A stretch of 64,000 bases of DNA from Lysinibacillus sphaericus (GTDB lineage: Bacteria; Bacillota; Bacilli; Bacillales_A; Planococcaceae), in contig NZ_CP015224.1 in the NCBI RefSeq assembly GCF_001629735.1, positions 4,402,001 to 4,466,000 on the forward strand, in the 5' to 3' direction. Both the position numbers and the translations under genes were made by a program. The notes under the pieces were generated by a model. It was not told where the DNA came from. It saw only the letters and a list, made by a program, of their open reading frames with translations, and did no database searches. Below, in pieces: positions 56,852 to 64,000 of this stretch (the stretch's first letter is position 1; each line of letters starts with the position of its first letter).

Positions 56852-57304
56852 ATAAGATTTTCAAAAATGATGGCTACATCAGCATTAACTTTAGTAATAG
56901 TCGGAACTAGTTTAGTGACCGTTAATGCAACAGAACTAGACAATATCGATGAAAATACAGAAAATTCAATTATAGCTCCATTTAACTTAGTGGCACAATA
57001 TTTAAATGGAAGTACTAATGGCGGAGAATTTAAAACTGATTTCTACATTGGAAAAAGTGGAGATGAAGCAGGGTATCGGTTTAATGTTAAAAATAATGGA
57101 ACTAATTCTTTTGACTGGCAGATTACCCGCCCAAACGGTACAAAATTTGCGGGTGGTACTTTAGTACCTGGAAAAAGCATTACGGAAGAAGTGACTAATT
57201 ATTGTCCTAATATGCCTATAGGAACTTATAAAGTAGCTATAATTACAAAGGACGGTAAAAAGGGGTACTTTGATTTTGCATTTAGAGTTTTAGCTTTTAA
57301 TTGA
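56852..57304 (+). CDS. Secreted beta-rich protein downstream of peptide 1
   Basis: 151 residues if started at ATA 56852, 145 if at ATG 56867. GAGGTGGG (56838-56845) is 6 bases before the ATA but 21 before the ATG. The ATA start also gives a proper signal peptide with a basic N-region (M-RFSKMMATSALTLVIVG ... VNA). The mature part (about 26-151) is probably a beta-sandwich (YRFNVKNNGTNSFDWQITRP, PIGTYKVAIITKDGKKGYF). Two cysteines are absent; one is present in NYCPN. No family recognised. It follows peptide gene 1 by 121 bases, likely in one transcript. Confidence 0.75.
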   Translation: MRFSKMMATSALTLVIVGTSLVTVNATELDNIDENTENSIIAPFNLVAQYLNGSTNGGEFKTDFYIGKSGDEAGYRFNVKNNGTNSFDWQITRPNGTKFAGGTLVPGKSITEEVTNYCPNMPIGTYKVAIITKDGKKGYFDFAFRVLAFN

Positions 57305-57319
57305 ACAAATAAAATTGTC

Positions 57320-57475
57320 TTTGCAGCATTATTTAACAGGATAATTTTTTTTGGTATACAAAAATCCCCTCTTAAGTAAATGTAACATACTGATGTTTTT
57401 TTACATTATTTATTGAAAGGGGATACGTATAGGAATAGAAACTTCAGACACTTGAACAAGAATATAATAGACATA
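57320..57475. other. Gap after the secreted gene
   Basis: No gene and no strong terminator; the following IS remnant begins near 57480. Confidence 0.4.
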
Positions 57476-57800
57476 ACTGAGTTCGGTACTGTGCCGGACT
57501 CAGTTTTAATTTTACCTTAATTTGTTTCGTGTTGTAATACATTATATAGTTTTCAAGTTACAATTTAAAATGTTCAACACTTTTGAACTCATTTAATTAT
57601 AGGAATTTCCATTTTAAAAAATCTCGAAAAAATTCATCATCACTGAGTTGTCATAACAGTTTAGATTGCCTCATTTTATAATACCAGCTATGATTCGATG
57701 TTACTGGGTAACTTATCTAAAGCTTTTTCCAACATCTCTGAAACAAGTGAATACGTTTGTCTAACCAATTGCATGTGAAATAATTTAACCATAATTGATC
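57476..57800 (-). pseudogene. Decayed IS3 OrfB 3' end
   Basis: Homologous to 12815-13155 (compare GAGTTCGGTACTGTGCCGGACTCAG here with 12820). On the minus strand it contains remnants of the OrfB C-terminus with many indels. The terminal repeat itself is lost. Confidence 0.75.
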
Positions 57801-57965
57801 CAACTGGTTCAGTTCATAATTTTTAATCATAACTTGTACAGTACTGGTTGAGATGAATGAATTAAAGATTAATTGTTCATTTGGATCATAAGGAAAGGTT
57901 AGTATAGGTAGTTTATAAAAGAGTCCATATACATTCATTTTGGATAGACTTTCTTGATTGAGCAA
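57717..57965 (-). CDS. Doubtful 82-codon frame beside the IS remnant
   Basis: The frame MLNQESLSKMNVYGLFYKLP ... LNYFTCNWLDKRIHLFQRCW overlaps the IS remnant at its 3' end. Composition is coding-like in the first 55 residues, but no family was recognised and there is no good ribosome site. It may be the 5' part of a gene truncated by the IS. Confidence 0.3.
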   Translation of the reverse strand: MLNQESLSKMNVYGLFYKLPILTFPYDPNEQLIFNSFISTSTVQVMIKNYELNQLDQLWLNYFTCNWLDKRIHLFQRCWKKL

Positions 57966-58409
57966 TCCCCAGAAGCTATTACTTTACTAGATAGTCACTT
58001 CAATTTGAAACGTAAGACAATAAAAAAACATTTTCTCAAAAAAATAAAAATTATTTTAATTTTTTAATATAATAAATTCTCCGAAAAAATATTCTGTTTA
58101 CCTGATTGTATTTTCTCAACTACGAAATAAATTTCCCATATCATTAACAGTATAGCTATTTGCTAAATCCATATTGAAAAAAGCAAGCCTATTACTTAGG
58201 AATTGTAGCAGTTTGTAATGTTATAGAAGTTAGGTAGGTGCTCAACTTAGCTGTTTGAGATGAATCAGAAAATTATAGTATTATATTTGTTTTAGTTAAA
58301 AAATATAAAACTTATTACTTTGGAACTATTTAACATTAAATTTTGTTAAGAATTAGTCGATATTAAATGAGTAATATTGATTTTTACATAAAATGGAAGG
58401 TGAGTGTGA
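57966..58409. promoter_or_regulatory. Upstream region of the chemoreceptor gene
   Basis: About 440 very AT-rich bases. Parts (ACTACGAAAT, TATAGCTATT) recur upstream of the chemoreceptor pseudogene at 54620-54730, so the duplication included the promoter region. Exact promoter not assigned. Confidence 0.45.
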
Positions 58410-60143
58410 ATGAAGATACGTACGAAGTTAATTATTATTTCATTGAGCTTATTATTAATACCGAGCTTGATTATAGGTGTTAGCAGTTATTATTCTGCTA
58501 AAGAGCACTTGAATGATTTGGGAGAAAAAATGCTGAAAAATAATGTGGAAATGGCACTCCAATTAATTGATTCAATGAATTATGCCGTTCAAACCGGTGA
58601 AATATCATTAGAAGAAGCCCAAGAAAAAGTAAAACAAGATTTAATTGGTGATTTACAAAGTGATGGTTCCCGTGTAATAACTACTAACGTTGATTTAGGA
58701 GAGGACGGCTACTTTGCAGTCTACGGATTAGATGGACTAAGAATAGCACACCCTTTTTCAGAAGGAGAAAATGCCTGGGAAAGCGTTGATAGTAATGGTA
58801 TTTATATGATTCAAGATATGATTAAATCAGCAGAAAAAGGGGGGGATTTTACTTACTATTCTAGAGTATTACCAAATCAACCTGACACAGAAGAGGAAAA
58901 AATAGCCTACAGTGCTTTAGATCCGAACTGGGGATGGGTGGTAAGTGCTAGTAGTTATATGAAATCATATAATCATGGAATTAACTTAATCAAACAAACA
59001 ATCATGATAACGCTTTGCATGAGTATAGTGATCGGATTTATAGTTATATTTTTATTTTCTAGACATTTAGCAATTCCTGTTCAACTAATCACTGAAATTG
59101 TACAGAAGATTGCTAAACAAGATTTGTCATTTAAATTTATTAAAGTTAACAATAAAGATGAGTTAGGGGATTTGGCTACAGGTATAAATACAATGACTGC
59201 AAGTTTAAGAGATATTATTCAGTCGGTTTCAAGCTCTGCGGAACAAGTTGCTGCTACATCCCAACAACTTACTGCAAGTAGCGAACAAATGAGTACAGCC
59301 TCAGAAGAAATCACAGAGTCTATACAGCAAATTTCTACTGGACAAGATAAACAAATGTTTGGAATGAAAGAAGCAAATAACTCAGTAGCACAAATATCAT
59401 CTAGCATCACTGAAATAACTAGAAATATTAAAGGATTAAATGACCTATCCATTGAAACGTCTAAAGTTTCACTTAATGGGAATGAAGTTATTACACAGAC
59501 AGTTGAACAAATGAACCAAATCAAAGAACAGAGCATGATGACGACAGAGGCAATGAGATTACTTGAAAGTAAATCTCAAGAAATCGGTGAAATAATAAAC
59601 GTCATTACTAGCATAGCAGCGCAAACAAATTTGCTAGCTTTAAATGCTGCGATTGAAGCAGCACGTGCTGGTGAGCAGGGAAAGGGCTTTGCTGTAGTAG
59701 CTGACGAAGTAAGAAAATTAGCAGAGGAATCTGGAAATGCTGCCAATAATATTGCAACTTTAATTAGTGAAATTCAAATTAATACACAAAATACTGTACA
59801 AACTGTGGTTGAGGGAAAAATAGTAGTAGAAACCGGTATGAACTATGTTGAAAATGCAGGGAAAACATTTGAAACAATTGCGGCTGATGTGAACTTGATT
59901 AATGATAAATTGTCATCTGTTTCTTTTGAAATTCAAGAGATTAGTGCAAATACAGAAGTTCTAGTAAACGAAATACACAAAACTAAAGAGGTTACCAACC
60001 AGTCTACAAGCTATACGCAGCATGTTGTAGCTGCTGCTGAAGAACAGTATGCTTCAATGGTAGAGATGACAGTTGCTTCCCGTTCTTTAGCAGAGATGTC
60101 ACAACAACTTCAAGATTTAGTTTCTGATTTTAAATCAATTTAA
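58410..60143 (+). CDS. Methyl-accepting chemotaxis protein
   Basis: 577 residues. A membrane helix (about 6-28), a single-Cache-type extracellular sensor (about 30-190, with [19 protein letters not shown] and [15 protein letters not shown]), a second helix (about 200-222), HAMP (about 223-275) and a cytoplasmic signalling hairpin (about 330-570) whose tip [20 protein letters not shown] is intact. The C-terminal glutamine and glutamate pairs provide methylation sites. AAGGTGAG precedes the ATG. It directs swimming through CheA/CheW. The Cache domain usually binds small organic ligands. A truncated copy lies on the other side of the rgg gene. Confidence 0.95.
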   Translation: MKIRTKLIIISLSLLLIPSLIIGVSSYYSAKEHLNDLGEKMLKNNVEMALQLIDSMNYAVQTGEISLEEAQEKVKQDLIGDLQSDGSRVITTNVDLGEDGYFAVYGLDGLRIAHPFSEGENAWESVDSNGIYMIQDMIKSAEKGGDFTYYSRVLPNQPDTEEEKIAYSALDPNWGWVVSASSYMKSYNHGINLIKQTIMITLCMSIVIGFIVIFLFSRHLAIPVQLITEIVQKIAKQDLSFKFIKVNNKDELGDLATGINTMTASLRDIIQSVSSSAEQVAATSQQLTASSEQMSTASEEITESIQQISTGQDKQMFGMKEANNSVAQISSSITEITRNIKGLNDLSIETSKVSLNGNEVITQTVEQMNQIKEQSMMTTEAMRLLESKSQEIGEIINVITSIAAQTNLLALNAAIEAARAGEQGKGFAVVADEVRKLAEESGNAANNIATLISEIQINTQNTVQTVVEGKIVVETGMNYVENAGKTFETIAADVNLINDKLSSVSFEIQEISANTEVLVNEIHKTKEVTNQSTSYTQHVVAAAEEQYASMVEMTVASRSLAEMSQQLQDLVSDFKSI

Positions 60144-60166
60144 GAATAGGACAAAAATATCTCTGT

Positions 60167-60235
60167 TTTGATATATGTTTCACCAAACCCTGAGTAGTAG
60201 ACACTTAAAAAGTAATACTATTTAGGGTTCTTTTT
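60167..60235. mobile_element. Solo end remnant of the 40293-type IS
   Basis: AAACCCTGAGTAGTAGACACTT resembles the terminal repeat at 40293 (ACCCCGAATAGTGGACACTT), followed by a hairpin-forming CTATTTAGGGTT and T run as in the IS. It can serve as terminator of the chemoreceptor gene. Confidence 0.6.
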
Positions 60236-60362
60236 TCTCATAATATCCAGAAATATCTTTCAAAGTCTAAGAATCAAGTCTTATTTACTAATAAATAACC
60301 TTGTGTATTTTCTAAATGTTATGAATTTTACAGCTGTATTGTCATGTGTAATAAAATATAAG

Positions 60363-60384
60363 CTTATATGCTTATTATAATTAA
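60363..60384 (+). promoter_or_regulatory. Shared upstream element of peptide gene 2 (candidate Rgg box)
   Basis: CTTATATGCTTATTATAATT, 87 bases before the peptide 2 ATG; see the matching element at 56600. No rgg gene lies next to this copy, so the element would link peptide 2 to the regulator 4 kb away. Confidence 0.5.
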
Positions 60385-60449
60385 ACTAAAAAGTTTTTGT
60401 TTATAATTTTATACGTGTTATAAATTGTATATGAATGGGGGATACACTG

Positions 60450-60494
60450 ATGGAAATTATTTTAAAAATACTCGATTGGATGCTAGGATTTTAA
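60450..60494 (+). CDS. 14-residue hydrophobic peptide 2 (candidate pheromone)
   Basis: MEIILKILDWMLGF, then TAA. GGGGGA lies 7 bases before the ATG. It differs from peptide 1 in the first third and the last residue (F instead of C) but keeps the same length and the ILDWMLG core, which is strong evidence for a selected product. A membrane peptide gene and a secreted-protein gene follow. Two sister peptides could compete for or jointly activate the same Rgg receptor. Confidence 0.75.
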   Translation: MEIILKILDWMLGF

Positions 60495-60608
60495 ATTAAA
60501 GGCTAAGTAGAAAATCATCTTTGAGAAGAAGCAAGTCTGTCCGGTTGATATTTGGAGATTCCTTAATTTAATCTAAGACAAGATAAAAATGAAAAGAAGG
60601 TGTTACCA

Positions 60609-60749
60609 ATTAAATGGATCAAAGTAATCATAATAATTATGATTATAGTAATAGCAATAAACTTGTTTTTGTGGTTAGGTCTAGAATCAAAACCCCAAAA
60701 TCCTGAAAGTAGTAAAGATAATGTTGTGACGGAAGAAAAACTAGATTGA
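60609..60749 (+). CDS. 46-residue single-pass membrane protein, apparent ATT start
   Basis: The frame begins at ATT 60609 with AGAAGGTG (60595-60602) at proper spacing; no ATG lies near, and an in-frame GTG at 60600 is buried in the ribosome site. The product has a basic start (KWIK), one very hydrophobic helix of isoleucine and valine (about 5-25) and a short polar tail (SKPQNPESSKDN...EEKLD). Lies between peptide 2 and the secreted protein. Could be an export helper, immunity or anchor; unknown. Confidence 0.55.
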   Translation: MKWIKVIIIIMIIVIAINLFLWLGLESKPQNPESSKDNVVTEEKLD

Positions 60750-60836
60750 TTTTATGGGGAATTTAAACAAACTATACATTTGAATTTTTTAGTAAATAGT
60801 TATATAAATATGCAACTTAAGAGGAGTATTATTTAA

Positions 60837-61580
60837 ATGAAAAAAATTATAAGTTTTATTTTTGTTTTATCTACTTTAATGTTCTTAACACCTGATAGAA
60901 ATGCCCATGCACAAGAACATGGTGGTATGGAAGAAATTTCATCAGTACATAATTATATTGAGTATCTAAGTAAAAAAAGTGAAAATGATGAAAGTGCTAA
61001 AGAAGTTCTCGACCAATTTTTAGAATTAAGCAAAGAAGATCAAAAACTTTTCGTTCAAGCTTTAGAACCACAAAATTATTTGAGACTAATAAACGCTGGA
61101 CAGAATAATCCTGATAAAAATATTGCAGTGGAACTTGATAACGGACAAAAAATTAATATGCAATTAAATTTAATTACTGAACAAGATACGTTTACTCCAT
61201 TTATCCCATATGCTACAACCTGGAAGGTTACAACGCCATGGGCAAAAGTTGATATGGTGATTTTAGGAATAACAACATCAACTTTTCAAACTAGAATGAT
61301 TTTACAAACTGATGGTGTTCATGCTTTACAAGTTTATGATATTGAAAAAAAATATGTAAATCATAATCCTGGTGTATGGACAACAGATGTAGGATATACA
61401 AATTTCTATGTTTCCAGTGGATACGGTCATGGCGGATACCAATGGAAATTAAGCTCAACTGGAACACTTGGGGGGCTATCTTCAAATCTTGATATGATTA
61501 TAAAAGCTAATCATACTAAACAATATTTTAAAGTTGATTCAGGTCGTGATAGTTGGGCTATAGGTTGGACACAATTTTAA
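60837..61580 (+). CDS. Secreted protein of unknown function downstream of peptide 2
   Basis: 247 residues. A signal peptide (about 1-25, ending NAHA), a helical acidic segment (about 28-90: SENDESAKEVLDQFLELSKE) and a beta-rich C-terminal domain with many aromatic and glycine residues (about 115-247: GVWTTDVGYTNFYVSSGYGH, DSWAIGWTQF). No cysteines in the mature protein. AGAGGAG lies a little far (about 11 bases) from the ATG. No family recognised; the size and late beta domain could suit a secreted toxin, bacteriocin or binding protein. Confidence 0.8.
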   Translation: MKKIISFIFVLSTLMFLTPDRNAHAQEHGGMEEISSVHNYIEYLSKKSENDESAKEVLDQFLELSKEDQKLFVQALEPQNYLRLINAGQNNPDKNIAVELDNGQKINMQLNLITEQDTFTPFIPYATTWKVTTPWAKVDMVILGITTSTFQTRMILQTDGVHALQVYDIEKKYVNHNPGVWTTDVGYTNFYVSSGYGHGGYQWKLSSTGTLGGLSSNLDMIIKANHTKQYFKVDSGRDSWAIGWTQF

Positions 61581-62208
61581 ACAGTAAAAAAACTGAAAGA
61601 GCATATTATCCTCGTTTCTATCTTTTTGAGGAAATGAATTACAATTACGCAGAGGCTATAAAAGTTTAATGTATATATCCATGAAAAACAATGTGAAGCA
61701 TTTCACTTAAAATTTTTATAATCTATCACGTTAAGTAAGAGTATGTTTTGATCAATCTTTTTTCAAAACATGCTCTTTAGTTTTGTTATTAAATCAAGGT
61801 TGATGTTGATATCGTTAATTTATACAAGCTTCCCTGCTCGTGTTTTTTTATGGGGTAGTTTATTCATATTTATTGTTTATTCCTGATAGGTATAATGGCT
61901 ATAATAAAAACAAGTATATATCCATTTAAATTGAATCACTTGATAATAATATTGGTAGCAGGCTTTTATTTAACCTGAATTAATTTCATGAGATAGACTA
62001 CTAATTTGCAGGTGTTAAATGACCTGCATTCATTAGCATTTCAATCAGTAAAAAATATAATTCAAAATTAAAGTATTGTATAGAATAAATAGGATGATAG
62101 ACAAAAAAACTCTCTAGGTTGAGAGCTTTTTTGTTTTTAACCAATATTTCCAATAATAAAGAAGCATAAAATTTTAAAACTTATGATTTCATAATTAAAT
62201 ATTAATCA
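61581..62208. other. Gap with terminators
   Basis: No gene. GAGTATGTTTTGA/TCAAAACATGCTC at 61739-61775 (then T-rich) terminates the plus-strand secreted gene. AAAAAACTCTC/GAGAGCTTTTTT at 62103-62137 terminates the minus-strand DUF4183 genes. Confidence 0.75.
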
Positions 62209-62529
62209 TTAAGTTTGTGTAACCAATTCTACAGCTTCTACAACCAATGGTGTTCCTGCCGTAATTGTGCCAGTAACACCGTTAAAAGTTAACTCTGTTG
62301 CAGAAACAGTATACGAATTGCCTTGCTGTAGTACACCATTTATATAAAAATTATAGTAACCATTTGATACCACTGGGAAAGCAGTAGCTGCATTTCCGCT
62401 ATCATCTAGAAAGGCAGTTGCAGGGACAGTAGTACCGTCAGCAACTGTTAAATTTGCTGCTAACACATCAAAAAATCTTGTAGAAGTACCATCAACGTTT
62501 ACATGGATATTAATAATGGAAAGTGCCAT
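62209..62529 (-). CDS. DUF4183 protein
   Basis: 106 residues from ATG 62529 (MALSIINIHVNVDG), chosen because AAAGGAGGTGA stands just before it; a start at 62547 would place this site inside the gene. A single DUF4183 domain: alanine- and threonine-rich beta structure with FYINGVLQQGNSYTVS and GVTGTITAGTPLVVEA. Such domains occur in Bacillales surface or spore-coat type proteins, but function is not established. Second gene of a pair of paralogues. Confidence 0.8.
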   Translation of the reverse strand: MALSIINIHVNVDGTSTRFFDVLAANLTVADGTTVPATAFLDDSGNAATAFPVVSNGYYNFYINGVLQQGNSYTVSATELTFNGVTGTITAGTPLVVEAVELVTQT

Positions 62530-62576
62530 ATTTTCACCTCCTTTCAAGATTATATAAAAGTTTAGAAGATTTTATA

Positions 62577-62987
62577 TTACATTTGTTGGAATCCTAATGA
62601 TTCTATAATGATGGGAGTTCCAGCAAAAATTGTTCCATTAAAGGGGTTAATGATTAATGAATTTGGGATTACTTTATACGCAACGCCCTCTTGCATTACA
62701 GCATTGATATAAAGATTGACATATCCATTAGGGCTAAAAAGTTTGAATTCTGTTACTGGACTGCCGTTATCGTCAGTAAATAAATTTGCTGGAATGTTTG
62801 CCCCATTTGTTAAGTCAATATCTTCTGTAACAATATAGAAATATCTATTTATTGTAGGAATAATAGTTCCTTCTGGTATAACAACTGGAGGAAGTTGAAT
62901 AGAACCTATATCAATAGCTTTAATACGGTGCCAAAGAGCTCGATTATTTTCACAACAACTGTCACAAATCAATTTTTGTGAGTCCAT
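62577..62987 (-). CDS. DUF4183 protein with N-terminal cysteine cluster
   Basis: 136 residues. The N-terminus MDSQKLICDSCCENNRALWH has three cysteines (CxxCC). The DUF4183 domain follows (about 45-134: YFYIVTEDIDLTNGANIPAN, NLYINAVMQEGVAYKV, FNGTIFAGTPIIIES). GGAGGTGA precedes the ATG. It lies 47 bases upstream of its paralogue, forming an operon. The cysteines could serve cross-linking in a coat or exosporium-like layer; inference. Confidence 0.8.
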   Translation of the reverse strand: MDSQKLICDSCCENNRALWHRIKAIDIGSIQLPPVVIPEGTIIPTINRYFYIVTEDIDLTNGANIPANLFTDDNGSPVTEFKLFSPNGYVNLYINAVMQEGVAYKVIPNSLIINPFNGTIFAGTPIIIESLGFQQM

Positions 62988-63640
62988 ATTTTAGTCACCT
63001 CCATTCCGAAATGTTAGTAATCCCTTATGTTATATGCATTTGTTACTTATTAATTTAGAAAACGGTTCATTCACAAATATTCTATGAATCAATGTTGGAA
63101 GGTGATTGGTAATATGTCTATTAAATAAGAAATAAATAATATTTTAATGAAAAGATATGATTTTATTAACCATCCTTTAGCTTTATTCAGAAGGGAGTTG
63201 AAAGGGAAAGTACACTTCCAGAGAAGTCATGTAAGGGAAAAGCAGAATTTCCATTAGAAGATATCGTTATTGAATTAAAGAAAATAGCGTAAAATACAAA
63301 GGATTACCATTTTTAAAGAGGTCAGTTCTTTAGTTTTATTCAATAAAATGGAGTCAAAGGTTCAATTTAGAGAGTGCTTAACAAGAGTGGCTGAAACGCC
63401 TAGAGAATGAACTCGAAGAGGAACTTGATGAAAAAAACACTCCTTATTCAACTTAAGGGTGCTTAATTGAACACAGTAACATTTATTATGTTGTTATTCT
63501 TTTTTTAATACTAAAAGTACTTCTGTTAAAATGCCTTTCTTCTTCTTAGATGTACATAAATCTGGGTAGTTTCACTTTTTAAACGATATGGATTTCTTTC
63601 AGTAATAGCTCTCTCTAGACATTCGAAGCCGTTAAAAATG
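62988..63640. other. Gap with degenerate sequence
   Basis: No gene supported. Short broken frames around 63180-63460 may be transposase debris but could not be assigned. Should contain the DUF4183 promoter near 62990-63060. Confidence 0.35.
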
Positions 63641-63654
63641 CAATCCTTTTTAAT

Positions 63655-63830
63655 AAGTCTGACATTCTTGCCCAATTTCAGAAGACAAGAATGTACAGAT
63701 TTTGTGAATAAAAGACAAGAAAGTCCAGACTACCATGTTAAATTTTTTTTATGAACTTAAAAGAAATAATGAGAATCTTAGCTGTCTGGACATTCATGTC
63801 CAAAGTGTCCGTAAGTTCTTGTCCACGTAA
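63655..63830. repeat. Tn7-like end-repeat array, copy B
   Basis: Five related motifs in both orientations: GTCTGACATTCTTGCCC (63658), GACAAGAATGTACAGAT (63684), GACAAGAAAGTCCAGAC (63714), GTCTGGACATTCATGTCC (63784) and AAGTTCTTGTCC (63813). The spacing and mixture of orientations are those of TnsB-binding ends. 63783-63826 matches 34604-34647. Confidence 0.65.
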
Positions 63831-64000
63831 AGCTGTACAGCATAATTCTTAAAAAGTAGATGGGGATACTTTTGTTCCTGTATTAAGATATTTGCATATG
63901 ACAATAATGATTGTTGTTGCACACGTTTATTGAGAGAAGGTGTTATTAAAGGCAACAATGGTGCAGCTGTTGCAAGCCTTTCCATTACCCAATAAAATGG
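63794..64000 (-). CDS. C-terminal part of an unknown protein running off the right edge
   Basis: The frame stays open to the window edge (PFYWVMERLATAAPLLPLIT...), so the ATG at 63985 is probably internal. It ends NLRTLWT inside the Tn7-like end array. The position makes it a candidate cargo or transposition gene at the very end of a Tn7-like element. No family recognised from the 68 visible residues. Confidence 0.45.
   Translation of the reverse strand, partial: PFYWVMERLATAAPLLPLITPSLNKRVQQQSLLSYANILIQEQKYPHLLFKNYAVQLYVDKNLRTLWT

Noticed and set aside
1..64000. CRISPR arrays, tRNA and rRNA genes
   Set aside because: No regularly spaced repeats of 20-40 bases and no cloverleaf or rRNA-like sequence noticed on either strand.

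Overview
The window is low-GC Firmicutes DNA and can be placed with confidence in Lysinibacillus sphaericus (formerly Bacillus sphaericus), a mosquito pathogen. Three products carry the identification. They are a 1176-residue S-layer protein of the SlpC/SbpA type, the 870-residue mosquitocidal ADP-ribosyltransferase Mtx1 with its R97, E195 and E197 residues in place, and a 292-residue aerolysin-like toxin, Mtx2.

Layout. Positions 1-7018 (all minus strand) hold envelope-polymer genes: csaB (partial), a DUF5693 membrane protein, a MurJ/Wzx-type flippase, a WecG/TagA glycosyltransferase and an SLH-anchored glucosaminidase. CsaB-type pyruvylation creates the wall ligand bound by SLH domains, so this block provides the anchor for the S-layer gene slpC at 7650-11180. 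Positions 7650-32360 contain a large ancient block duplication. The left copy is slpC, small ORFs, an IS-filled insertion and an intact 1623-residue RHS/WapA-like protein. The right copy is a headless S-layer gene (the known cryptic 'gene 80'), intact small ORFs and an RHS gene broken by two frameshifts. Each RHS 3' end carries a different toxin-like tip followed by its own putative immunity gene.

Positions 32400-47100 are a graveyard of polymorphic-toxin cassettes: orphan RHS tips, small membrane or acidic immunity-like genes, degenerate IS3 and Tn7-like (TnsA, end-repeat) fragments, and mtx2. Positions 47176-54428 (minus strand) hold mtx1, a Cache-HAMP-GGDEF-EAL protein and a Mga-like PRD regulator. 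Positions 54620-61580 hold a chemoreceptor pseudogene, a Rgg-family regulator and a divergent 14-codon gene for the peptide MELIKIILDWMLGC, followed by a secreted protein. An intact chemoreceptor comes next, and then a second 14-codon gene (MEIILKILDWMLGF) followed by a small membrane protein and another secreted protein. The window ends with two tandem DUF4183 genes and another Tn7-like end array.

The most interesting new candidate is the Rgg regulator with two near-identical mini-peptide genes. Both have strong ribosome sites, both carry a shared sequence element 86-87 bases before the start codon, and both precede secreted-protein genes. It looks like a peptide-pheromone (Rgg/SHP-type) circuit with two inputs and secreted effectors, beside a mosquitocidal toxin locus. 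The function is inferred; the peptides, spacing and shared element are seen directly in the sequence.
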